Origin: Candidatus Woesearchaeota archaeon | Lineage (GTDB): Archaea > Nanobdellota > Nanobdellia > Woesearchaeales > UBA10216 | Assembly: GCA_016192905.1 (NCBI GenBank) | Contig: JACPTG010000001.1 | Location: forward strand, 37,005 to 101,004 | Reading direction: 5' to 3' | DNA length: 64,000 bases | In this document: positions 42,011-49,296 of the stretch, piece by piece | How the letters are laid out: every line of letters begins with the position of its first letter | Position numbering within the stretch: position 1 is the first letter of the stretch | Position numbers and translations under genes: made by a program | Notes under the pieces: generated by a model | Databases searched by the model: none | What the model saw: the letters and a program-made list of their open reading frames with translations, nothing else | Told to the model about the DNA's origin: nothing

Positions 42011-42310
42011 ATGCCCTTTGTAAAGGCTGCCACCAGGGCTGAAATACAGCCTGGAACAGGAAAAGTGGTTGTCGCTGCAGGAAAACGCATAGCTCTCTTC
42101 AACGTCGAGGGCGAGTTCTATGCCATAGACAACACATGCCCGCACAAGGGCTCGCCGCTCGGCGAAGGCGAACTGGACGGAAAAACCGTATCCTGCCCAG
42201 GGCATGGCTGGCTGTTTGACGTCACAACAGGAAAGGGCAGGATAATGCCTGTAGGCGTTTCCACCCATAATGTAAAGATTGAGGGCGATGATGTCCTGGT
42301 TGAGGTTTAA
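42011..42310 (+). CDS. Rieske-type [2Fe-2S] ferredoxin
   Basis: 99 residues with the two Rieske boxes CPHKGSPLG (near 44-52) and CPGHGWLFD (63-71), giving Cys-His/Cys-His ligands. No membrane anchor, so a soluble NirD/BphF-like electron carrier. Its redox partner is not in the window. Confidence 0.9.
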   Translation: MPFVKAATRAEIQPGTGKVVVAAGKRIALFNVEGEFYAIDNTCPHKGSPLGEGELDGKTVSCPGHGWLFDVTTGKGRIMPVGVSTHNVKIEGDDVLVEV

Positions 42311-42406
42311 CATGCGGTTTAGGGTGCACCAAAAGCCATAAATACTAGTTACACTTTAAATAGTTACGTTACACGATATTCGTATACATATTAAAGGTGG
42401 TCTTTT

Positions 42407-42703
42407 ATGGATGTGATAACAGTAAGGGTTCAGGATAAGGTGGCCAAGGCCATAGACTTTTTGACTAAAGAGAAGAACAAAACCAAGGCCGACTTGATAA
42501 GGGAACTAATGAGCAAGGCTGTTGAACAGGAGGAGGCGAAGGTATATTTGCAGAAATATCAAAACAAGGAAATAACCTTAAGAAAGCTTGCAAGGAATTT
42601 GGATTTGCCTTTGTGGAAGGCGTACGAATTGGCTGCCAAGACAGAAAGTCCTTACTCCAGGGCAGACCTGCAAAGGGACCTGAAGGTCATAGGGGAAGGT
42701 TAA
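42407..42703 (+). CDS. UPF0175/RHH-type antitoxin
   Basis: 98 residues: an N-terminal ribbon-helix-helix segment (ITVRVQDKVAKAIDFLTKEK) and a central HTH typical of UPF0175 (KYQNKEITLRKLARNLDLPL, WKAYELAAKT). Preceded by GGTGG Shine-Dalgarno. Its stop abuts the ATG of a PIN-like DUF3368 gene, forming a toxin-antitoxin pair. Confidence 0.85.
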   Translation: MDVITVRVQDKVAKAIDFLTKEKNKTKADLIRELMSKAVEQEEAKVYLQKYQNKEITLRKLARNLDLPLWKAYELAAKTESPYSRADLQRDLKVIGEG

Positions 42704-43186
42704 ATGGCTGTTGCCGATTCCTCTGCGCTTATCCCTTTGATAAAAATAGGCAGGCTCGATCTTCTTAGAAAGGTTTTTGATGAGATCTTAATACCAGAAG
42801 CTGTCTGGGAGGAGGTTGTTGTCGAAGGGAAAAAACTTGGAAAGGCCGTCAAGGAATTTGAGGAGGGCAAGGAACGCTGGTTTAAGGTTGTTGCCGGAAG
42901 AAAGCTGGACTCCACGCCAATGAGTTTAGAAGCTAATGATTACCAAGTTTTCAGTACAGCAAAAGACGATATTTTATTGACCAATGACGCTTCACTTTAT
43001 TACTTTGCATTATCCCAAAATGGAAGGCCTTACTGGCTAACTACTCTCGTGCTGGCTGCCGTTAAAAAGAAAAAGATAAGCAGGAATGAGGCGCAGGACA
43101 TCCTGCTGGAGCTCGTGAACACAGGCGGCATGCATTTGAAAAGCGACATCCTGAGCGAACTGCTAATGATAATCAGAAATATGTAA
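42704..43186 (+). CDS. DUF3368-like PIN-domain toxin
   Basis: 160 residues beginning with the PIN first strand (AVADSSALIPLIKIGRLDLL), IPEAVWEEVV, DDILLTNDASLYYFAL and LVLAAVKKKKISRNEAQDI. UPF0175-DUF3368 pairs are a known archaeal toxin-antitoxin type. Start is the base after the antitoxin stop. Confidence 0.87.
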   Translation: MAVADSSALIPLIKIGRLDLLRKVFDEILIPEAVWEEVVVEGKKLGKAVKEFEEGKERWFKVVAGRKLDSTPMSLEANDYQVFSTAKDDILLTNDASLYYFALSQNGRPYWLTTLVLAAVKKKKISRNEAQDILLELVNTGGMHLKSDILSELLMIIRNM

Positions 43187-43247
43187 GGCGTAAAATTTTG
43201 AGAATAACAAAATTTTTAATCCCGGCAAGTGCATGTGTTACCCGGTG

Positions 43248-43379
43248 ATGCGCATGCTTGACGAATTTAAGGTCTTGCTGTCAGACCCCAACTACATGAA
43301 GGAGACGCAAAAACTTTTTATACACGCTTCAGTTCACTTTCCCTATGGCCCTTTTTTTTCAGGAATTCGTTTTGAATGA
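43248..43379 (+). CDS. Possible 43-residue peptide
   Basis: A frame with a GGTGATG start context and a TATA-like AATTTTTAAT upstream encodes LDEFKVLLSDPNYMKETQKL, then Phe-rich sequence across the start of the next gene. The first 22 residues look protein-like; the rest overlaps another gene and its promoter, so this could be a remnant. Confidence 0.3.
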   Translation: MRMLDEFKVLLSDPNYMKETQKLFIHASVHFPYGPFFSGIRFE

Positions 43380-43779
43380 CACTGAACAAATCAGGCATGA
43401 TCCAACTGCCAGTGCAGCCCTGCATTCTTTAAGTGGAAGAAGGACGCTTGAGGATGCCCTGTGGGAAGCAGGCTATACTGTCTTACGGAGCGAGCTTACT
43501 CTTGGATTGTTCCCTGACAGATATTTCATTGGCTGCGACTGGCCTGAACAGGACGCTATGAAATCCAGGTTCTATGAGTTGGCTAATGGATTATACAGGG
43601 CAGGCGGCACGCTGAGCGAGGCCAAGCTGGGTGTATCGCCCACGCCAACAGTAATTGCGACACCTACTATTACAGTCCCTCAAACTTTTGAGCCAACCCC
43701 TTACCCGCCCTTCCATACTCCTACCCCCACCCCTACTCATCTTCCGGGTACTCCAGGCCCCACTCTGCGTCCGGAGTAA
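43345..43779 (+). CDS. Unknown protein with Pro/Thr-rich tail, tandem paralogue 1
   Basis: 144 residues. Residues 1-90 align by eye with the next gene (MA-F-Q-F at the start, RRTLEDALWEAGYTVLRSEL, GLFPDRYFIGCDWPEQD). The last 45 are a low-complexity Pro/Thr linker (TPTPTPTHLPGTPGPTLRPE) lacking in the paralogue. TATA CTTTTTATAC about 27 bp upstream. Function unknown. Confidence 0.65.
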   Translation: MALFFQEFVLNDTEQIRHDPTASAALHSLSGRRTLEDALWEAGYTVLRSELTLGLFPDRYFIGCDWPEQDAMKSRFYELANGLYRAGGTLSEAKLGVSPTPTVIATPTITVPQTFEPTPYPPFHTPTPTPTHLPGTPGPTLRPE

Positions 43780-43787
43780 GGGTTCAC

Positions 43788-44105
43788 ATGGCGCAATTTC
43801 TGCAGGCATTCCATATGAACATTGAAGAAGTGCTGGCGGCACGTGATGCAGGCAGCGAAGCCCTGGATAATAGGGCGTCAAGGGAGCAATTAGAGCTCGT
43901 GCTTGCCAGGGATGGCTATGATGTTTGGCGTAGCTTTATGGTTAGGGGCGTATTTCCGGAAACCTACATTGTAGGCGGCGAGGAGCCTGACCCGTTTGCC
44001 ATCGTATCTACATTCCTTGAGTCTGCGGAAGCTGTTGGAGTTGTATACTCTCCCGGAGAATCTTATCCGCAGGTGAGGACAATCCACAGGGTTTCTGACA
44101 GTTAG
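43788..44105 (+). CDS. Unknown protein, tandem paralogue 2
   Basis: 105 residues matching the first 90 of its neighbour: MAQFLQAFHMNIEEVLAARD, REQLELVLARDGYDVWRSFM, GVFPETYIVGGEEPDPFAIV. The shared pattern includes LE--L---GY-V-RS----G-FP--Y--G. Probably arose by tandem duplication; no family recognised. Confidence 0.65.
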   Translation: MAQFLQAFHMNIEEVLAARDAGSEALDNRASREQLELVLARDGYDVWRSFMVRGVFPETYIVGGEEPDPFAIVSTFLESAEAVGVVYSPGESYPQVRTIHRVSDS

Positions 44106-44195
44106 AGGCGGGCTTTTGTAAGCTCGTGTCGCCACTGAACGCATTTCCGCAACCTTTAAATATAATCAGTTCATCTCATCTGCTTTGCGGGAGAG

Positions 44196-44228
44196 ATGGG
44201 AACTGGAGAGGCTAGTTTCTCTTTATAA
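44196..44228 (+). CDS. Possible 10-codon upstream frame before pop5
   Basis: In the leader between the TATA box (CTTTAAATATA, about 44152-44162) and the pop5 ATG there is an ATG with a GGGAGAG Shine-Dalgarno-like run, encoding MGTGEASFSL, stopping 3 bp before pop5. It might be a leader peptide or chance. Confidence 0.3.
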   Translation: MGTGEASFSL

Positions 44229-44231
44229 CAA

Positions 44232-44573
44232 ATGAAATCATTGCCAAGCTTGAAGGAAAAAAAGCGTTACCTGGTGTTTGAGGTTATTGCTGAGCGCAGG
44301 GCGGGCTTCCATGAGGTCAAGGAGGCTGTTTCAAAGACAATACTTGGCTTTGTTGGCAGCCATGGCTTTGCCAGGCTTAAGCCGCGCCTGCTTGCTGACA
44401 GGTGGGACGGACAGCGCCAGAGGGGCGTTGTTGTTGTCAGCAGAAAGTGGGTTGACCAGCTGAGGTCGGCGCTATGCCTTGTGACCGAGGTTGACCGGAG
44501 CCCTGCAATCATCCGGACTCTGGGAGTGAGTGGCATCCTGAGGAGGGCCCTGTCCAAGTTTTATCTGAGGTGA
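44232..44573 (+). CDS. rnp2: RNase P protein Pop5 (Rnp2)
   Basis: Protein subunit that with Rpp30 activates RNase P RNA for tRNA 5' processing. 113 residues with RYLVFEVIAERRAGFHEVKE, RLLADRWDGQRQRGVVVVSR and TLGVSGILRRALSKFYL, family length. First gene of the psmA-SBDS-exosome cluster, as in many archaea. Confidence 0.88.
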   Translation: MKSLPSLKEKKRYLVFEVIAERRAGFHEVKEAVSKTILGFVGSHGFARLKPRLLADRWDGQRQRGVVVVSRKWVDQLRSALCLVTEVDRSPAIIRTLGVSGILRRALSKFYLR

Positions 44574-44577
44574 AAAA

Positions 44578-45321
44578 ATGCAACAGCCAATGCCGCATCA
44601 GCTAATGGGTTATGACCGGGCCATCACAATGTTCAGCCCTGATGGAAGGCTGCTCCAGGTTGAGTATGCGAAGAAGACTGTAAGGCAGGGCAGCACTGCC
44701 ATCGGACTGGTCTGCAAGGATGGAGTCGTGCTTATCACTGACAAGCGGATTGTTGACACACTTGTAGTGGCAGAGTCTGTTGAGAAGATATACCAGATTG
44801 ACGACCACATCGGCGCAACCGCCTCAGGCATACTGTCTGACGCGCGTGTCCTTATCGAACGCGCACAGCTCAAGGCACAGCAGCACAGGGTAGCCTATGA
44901 CTCGGCCATTGACGTAATCAGCATTGTGAAGGACATATGCAACCTCAAGCAGATCTGCACGCAGAGTGGCGGACTGCGGCCATTTGGCGTTTCCATTCTT
45001 GTCGCGGGCATTGACGAGACCGGCGCCAAGCTCTTCGAGACAGACCCTACTGGAATTTTCTTCCAGTACAAGGCGACTGTAATAGGCGAGGGAGAGGCTG
45101 ATATCGAGGACATGCTGAGGAAGGAGTATAAGGATGGTATGAGTATGCAGGACGCTTTCAAGCTCGGCCTCAGGGGCCTCATGAAATTCCTGGACAAGGA
45201 CTTCAGCCCTGAGCGCATTGACGGCGCCTTTGTCAGGCTTTCAGACCGCAGCTTTGCAAAGCTCAATCGTCAGGAGATTGACCAGTTTATTGAGGATGTC
45301 AAGGGCAGGAGGAAGCAGTGA
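44578..45321 (+). CDS. psmA: Proteasome alpha subunit
   Basis: Outer-ring subunit of the 20S proteasome. It starts with the gate region YDRAITMFSPDGRLLQVEYA, followed by GSTAIGLVCKDGVVLITDKR and RPFGVSILVAGIDETGAKLF. 247 residues, no catalytic Thr as expected for alpha. Overlaps the SBDS gene by 4 bp. Confidence 0.96.
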   Translation: MQQPMPHQLMGYDRAITMFSPDGRLLQVEYAKKTVRQGSTAIGLVCKDGVVLITDKRIVDTLVVAESVEKIYQIDDHIGATASGILSDARVLIERAQLKAQQHRVAYDSAIDVISIVKDICNLKQICTQSGGLRPFGVSILVAGIDETGAKLFETDPTGIFFQYKATVIGEGEADIEDMLRKEYKDGMSMQDAFKLGLRGLMKFLDKDFSPERIDGAFVRLSDRSFAKLNRQEIDQFIEDVKGRRKQ

Positions 45322-46046
45322 TTATGAAGGGAGACCAGCTTTACAGGAGTGACAGGCCTTCTTTCAACGTGGCGAGGCTAAAGATGGGCGGAGAGAACTT
45401 TGAGGTGGTGATACATCCCGAGGCCGCGATTGATTTCAGGCATGGCAAGAAGCTTGACCTTCGCGACGTCGTGCTGTCTGAAAAGATTTTCGCTGACGCG
45501 CACAAAGGGCTTCTGGCATCCGAGACTATGATTAAGAGCCTGTTCAAGGAGGATGGCCGCGAAGAGGTTGTGAAGTCAATCCTCATGAAAGGGGAGATTC
45601 AGCTTACCGCGGAGTACAGGGAAAAATTAAGGGACCAGAAGTGGAAATGGATAATCCAGCTTATCCACCGCAATGCGATTGACCCGAGAACAAACCTGCC
45701 GCATCCCCCGCAGAGGATTGAGAATGCCCTGCTCGAGGCCAAGGTCCACCTGGACGAGCATAAGCGCGCTGAGGACCAGGTCCAGGACGTGTTAAAGAAG
45801 ATTAGGCATGTCCTTCCAATAAAGTTTGAAGTAAGGGAGCTTTCTGTCAGGATACCTGCACAGTACGCTCCCAAGGCTTTCCCGATACTTAAGGCCAATG
45901 CCACTGTCCTAAAGGACGAGTGGCTGGGTGACGGCAGCCTTTCATGCGTTGTTGAGGTGCCTGCCGGCCTCCAGCAGGACTTGTTTGACCAGCTGAACAG
46001 GCTTACCCACGGCAATGTGGAATCAAAAATGTTGAGGGCGAAGTGA
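45318..46046 (+). CDS. sdo1: SBDS/Sdo1 ribosome maturation protein
   Basis: Acts in release of anti-association factor from the large ribosomal subunit. Domains: FYSH at 1-90 (MGGENFEVVIHPEAAIDFRH), helical domain II (REKLRDQKWKWIIQLIHRNA, PHPPQRIENALLEAKVHLDE) and ferredoxin-like domain III (LPIKFEVRELSVRIPAQY). 242 residues, normal. Neighbours on both sides are the usual archaeal ones. Confidence 0.95.
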   Translation: MIMKGDQLYRSDRPSFNVARLKMGGENFEVVIHPEAAIDFRHGKKLDLRDVVLSEKIFADAHKGLLASETMIKSLFKEDGREEVVKSILMKGEIQLTAEYREKLRDQKWKWIIQLIHRNAIDPRTNLPHPPQRIENALLEAKVHLDEHKRAEDQVQDVLKKIRHVLPIKFEVRELSVRIPAQYAPKAFPILKANATVLKDEWLGDGSLSCVVEVPAGLQQDLFDQLNRLTHGNVESKMLRAK

Positions 46047-46052
46047 TGAATT

Positions 46053-46763
46053 ATGGGACTTCTTGTAAATGACAAGCAGATAGTGATTCCCGGGGAGGAC
46101 CTGGCGTCTGGCATGGATTTCCTGCCCTCGCACGGAACTTTCCGCGACGGCGAGCACATTGTGGCCGCCAAGCTGGGCATATCGTCTGTTGACAACAGGA
46201 TTATCAGGATAATCCCGCTTTCCGGCAAGTACATGCCCAAAGCTGGCGACAACATCGTGGGCAGGGTCGTTGACGTCACAATCAATGGCTGGCGGCTGGA
46301 CATAAACTCCGCGTATTCTGCGATGCTTTCTGTCAAGGACGCCACATCAGAATTCATCGCCAGGGGTGCTGACCTTACCAAGTACTTCAACTTTGGCGAC
46401 TATATCCTTACAGGCATCATCAATGTCACATCACAAAACCTTGTTGATGTCTCGATGAAAGGGCCTGGCCTCAGGCAGCTCGGCGAGGGAAGGATAATCC
46501 ACGTAAACCCGTATAAGGTGCCGAGGATTATCGGCAAGCAGGGCTCAATGGTCACGATGGTAAAGGACGCCACCAGCTGCCGCATTACAGTCGGCCAGAA
46601 TGGCGTGGTGTGGATTCAGGGACTTCCTGAGGATGAGCTTGTGGCTGTGGACGCGATAAGGAAAATCGAGCAGGAGTCCCACATACCCGGCCTTACCGAG
46701 CGGATGAAGGAATATCTTGACAGACGAAAGAGGAAGGTGGATTCAAATGAAAACAAGGCCTGA
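46053..46763 (+). CDS. rrp4: Exosome RNA-binding subunit Rrp4
   Basis: Cap subunit of the archaeal exosome with an N-terminal domain, S1 domain (GDNIVGRVVDVTINGWRLDI) and KH domain (VPRIIGKQGSMVTMVKDATS). 236 residues. Its 3' end overlaps rrp41 by 17 bp. Confidence 0.95.
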   Translation: MGLLVNDKQIVIPGEDLASGMDFLPSHGTFRDGEHIVAAKLGISSVDNRIIRIIPLSGKYMPKAGDNIVGRVVDVTINGWRLDINSAYSAMLSVKDATSEFIARGADLTKYFNFGDYILTGIINVTSQNLVDVSMKGPGLRQLGEGRIIHVNPYKVPRIIGKQGSMVTMVKDATSCRITVGQNGVVWIQGLPEDELVAVDAIRKIEQESHIPGLTERMKEYLDRRKRKVDSNENKA

Positions 46764-47454
46764 TGGCAGGAAGTTTGACGAGCTCCGCCCAATTTCGGCG
46801 AAGGCAGGGATTGTAAAGAATGCTGACGGCTCAGCAATGTTCAAGATTGGCGATACCATTGCATACGCGGCTGTTTACGGGCCGAGGGAGCTTTATCCAA
46901 AGTTTCTGCAGGACCCAACCAAAGGCATTTTAAGATGCAGGTACAACATGATGCCCTTCTCAGGGGCAGGCGAGCGGGTAAAGCCAGGCCCGAGCAGGCG
47001 CTCCACTGAGATAAGCATGGTCACAGAGAAAGCGCTGCTTCCAGTCCTGAACCTTGAGGACTTCCCCAACGCAGTCGTGGACGTCTTCATTGACCTCCCG
47101 CAGACTGATGCAGGAACCCGCTGTGCAGGCATCTGCGCAGCGTCCATAGCACTTGCGGATGCAGGCCTGTGGATGAGGGAGATGGTAAGCTCGGTTTCAG
47201 TAGGAAAGGTCAACGAGGACATCCTTGTAGACTTAACCTATGAGGAGGAGTCTGCTGAGGGCGAAGTCGCTGACATCCCTGTCGCATACCTGCCAAAAAG
47301 CGGCAGGGTTTCGCTGCTCCAGATGGACGGCGAGATATCAAAGGATGAGCTTGTGAAGGCGCTTGAGCTTGGCAGGCAGGCGTCCCTCCAGATTTATGAG
47401 GTCCAGAAACAGACCCTGCTTGACAAGTACCGTGGTGAGTCCAATGAGGAATGA
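46747..47454 (+). CDS. rrp41: Exosome catalytic subunit Rrp41
   Basis: RNase PH-fold phosphorolytic subunit. From the ATG at 46747 (RPDGRKFDELRPISAKAGIV) it has 235 residues; catalytic region includes CRYNMMPFSGAGERVKPGPS, RRSTEISMV and LPQTDAGTRCAGICAASIAL. Upstream extension to 46717 is rejected because family members start at this Met. Confidence 0.95.
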   Translation: MKTRPDGRKFDELRPISAKAGIVKNADGSAMFKIGDTIAYAAVYGPRELYPKFLQDPTKGILRCRYNMMPFSGAGERVKPGPSRRSTEISMVTEKALLPVLNLEDFPNAVVDVFIDLPQTDAGTRCAGICAASIALADAGLWMREMVSSVSVGKVNEDILVDLTYEEESAEGEVADIPVAYLPKSGRVSLLQMDGEISKDELVKALELGRQASLQIYEVQKQTLLDKYRGESNEE

Positions 47455-48211
47455 TGAGAGGTCGCATCTGATAAAGTTCCTGGAAAAGGGGCTTCGCTTT
47501 GACGGCCGCAAGCTTGACGAGTTCAGGCCAATCACCGTGGAGTATGGCGTATCAAAAAATGCAGAGGGCTCCTCCAGGGTAAAGTTTGGGGACACTGAGC
47601 TTTTCGCAGGCGTCAAGATGAGCGTTGAGAAGCCATACCCGGACACGCCAGGCCAGGGCAACTTGATGGTCGGGGTTGAACTCTCCCCGATGTCCAGCCC
47701 TGACTTTGAGACAGGCCCCCCAAGCCCTGTGGCAGTTGAGCTTGCAAGGGTTGTTGACCGCGGCATAAGGGAATCAAAGGCAATAGACACTCAGAAGCTC
47801 TGCCTGACAGTGGGCGAAAAGGTATGGATGGTGGCAATTGACATTGTCACTGTAAATGCCGACGGCGGGCTTATTGACGCATCTGCCCTTGCAGCGCTGG
47901 CAGCCATCAAGGATGCTAAGTTCCCATCCTACGACGGCCTCAAGCTGGACTATAACAACCACACTGATGAGCCGCTTCCAATCCTCAAGCGGCCTATCGC
48001 AGTCACTGTCTACAAGGTAGGCAGGCACTTCATAATTGACCCGACAGGGGAAGAGGAGGAGGTTGTGGACGCCAGGCTAACTGTCACAAGCTTTGACGGG
48101 AAGCTCTGCGCGCTACAGAAAGGTGACTTAACCCCTCTTTCCCTGGAAGATGTTGAAAGCATGGTCTCGCTTGGCCTGATGAAAGCCAAAGAGCTCGCCA
48201 GGCATTTATAG
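47444..48211 (+). CDS. rrp42: Exosome structural subunit Rrp42
   Basis: RNase PH-fold partner of Rrp41 in the hexameric ring. From the ATG at 47444 it has 255 residues; patterns include LEKGLRFDGRKLDEFRPITV, VELSPMSSPDFETGPPSPVA and VYKVGRHFIIDPTGEEEEVV. It overlaps rrp41 by 11 bp. Confidence 0.94.
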   Translation: MRNDERSHLIKFLEKGLRFDGRKLDEFRPITVEYGVSKNAEGSSRVKFGDTELFAGVKMSVEKPYPDTPGQGNLMVGVELSPMSSPDFETGPPSPVAVELARVVDRGIRESKAIDTQKLCLTVGEKVWMVAIDIVTVNADGGLIDASALAALAAIKDAKFPSYDGLKLDYNNHTDEPLPILKRPIAVTVYKVGRHFIIDPTGEEEEVVDARLTVTSFDGKLCALQKGDLTPLSLEDVESMVSLGLMKAKELARHL

Positions 48212-48220
48212 GTGGTCTTC

Positions 48221-48406
48221 ATGGCTCAGTACACAAAGTATGAGAAGGCGCGGATTATCGGCACAAGGGCCCTCCAGATATCTTACGGAGCACCATTCCT
48301 GCTGAAGCTCACCGAGGAGGAGCTTGAAAGGCTGCGCTACAACCCAAAGAAGATAGCAGAGCTTGAGTTTGAGAAGGGCCTTATCAAAATAGAAATCAAG
48401 CCTTAG
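48221..48406 (+). CDS. rpoK: RNA polymerase subunit Rpo6 (K)
   Basis: 61 residues with the omega-like core YTKYEKARIIGTRALQISYG followed by APFLLKL and the late IAELEFEKGLIKIEIKP. The ATG at 48221 follows a GGTGGT Shine-Dalgarno. It ends the exosome operon and overlaps the 3' end of the convergent bud32 gene by 11 bp. Confidence 0.9.
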   Translation: MAQYTKYEKARIIGTRALQISYGAPFLLKLTEEELERLRYNPKKIAELEFEKGLIKIEIKP

Positions 48407-49001
48407 CCTTGTGCCTTCCCCTCTGCTCCACCTTTTCCAGGCGAGCCAGGACATCCTGACAGCCCGGGTTGTTCTCACAGTATGCCCTGACCGCAGCAGC
48501 GAAGCATTCTTCTGAAACGTCAGGATGGCTGCTGTCCAATGCCTGCTTAAGCAGATGCAGGTCCACTGCCTTGTCCTCTGACTTGCCTGAGACGAAGCTT
48601 AGCCCGAAGTCTATCAGCCACAGGCTGCTTTCCCGAACAATCATGTTTGATGTTGTCAGGTCACAGTGCACAATATTGTTCCTGTGCATTATTCCAATCA
48701 TCCGTCCAGCCTGCGCCCCGAACTCCACAGAGTTTTGCCCTGTAATCACATCCCTCAGCTTTTTGCCCTCGACCCAGCTCATTTCCAGCGTCATTGTCTT
48801 ATCAGAGACTGATATCGCTGAAGGCACTTTGAGCCCCATTTTTTCAAGCACAGTCATAATCCTGGCCTCCCTTCTGGTCCTTGCCCTGCGGAGCCTTTCA
48901 TCAATTGCCTGCAGCCTGTACTTTTTGGGAAGCCTCTCCTTTATCGCCTTTCCGCCACTCCTGTAAACCCTGGCCTCAGCCCCCTCTGCAATGAGTTTCA
49001 T
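48396..49001 (-). CDS. bud32: KEOPS kinase Bud32
   Basis: Small RIO-like kinase/ATPase of the KEOPS complex. Motifs: AEGAEARVYRSGGKAIKERL with the ATP-binding Lys, MHRNNIVHCDLTTSNMIV catalytic loop and LIDFGLSFVSGKSEDKAVD metal site. 201 residues. Separate from kae1 in this genome. Confidence 0.93.
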   Translation of the reverse strand: MKLIAEGAEARVYRSGGKAIKERLPKKYRLQAIDERLRRARTRREARIMTVLEKMGLKVPSAISVSDKTMTLEMSWVEGKKLRDVITGQNSVEFGAQAGRMIGIMHRNNIVHCDLTTSNMIVRESSLWLIDFGLSFVSGKSEDKAVDLHLLKQALDSSHPDVSEECFAAAVRAYCENNPGCQDVLARLEKVEQRGRHKAKA

Positions 49002-49087
49002 ATGGCAAGGGGGATTTATTACTGGTTATTATTGGTTTTGCTGGAAGGGCTGTAGGTTGATGGTTGGCAGTTAGTAGTTAATGGTTA

Positions 49088-49246
49088 GTAGCGGGCTGAC
49101 TCTTCGTGAACGGTACAAGGTGACTGGACAAGGAAAGAACACAAGGAGAGTGCAGTGAACATTGCAAGCAGTTAACGAAGCCAAACCGTACACGCCTCGA
49201 GTTCCCTGAAAGGGGCTGCTGAATCCGAGGTAGCGACAACCTGCTA
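49088..49246 (+). repeat. Structured intergenic repeat, copy D
   Basis: Full copy of about 159 bp. TAGCGGGCTG pairs with CAACCTGCTA through one G-T wobble and one mismatch. CTTCGTGAAC pairs with GTTAACGAAG at nine of ten positions. The hairpin has changed to CCCTGAAAGGG, keeping its stem. Downstream 35 bp match those after copy E. Lies between two minus-strand genes, in plus orientation. Confidence 0.85.
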
Positions 49247-49296
49247 ATCGTTAAAAGTTTCTTATGTGATTTCTGCGGATAAATTTGAGAACAACT

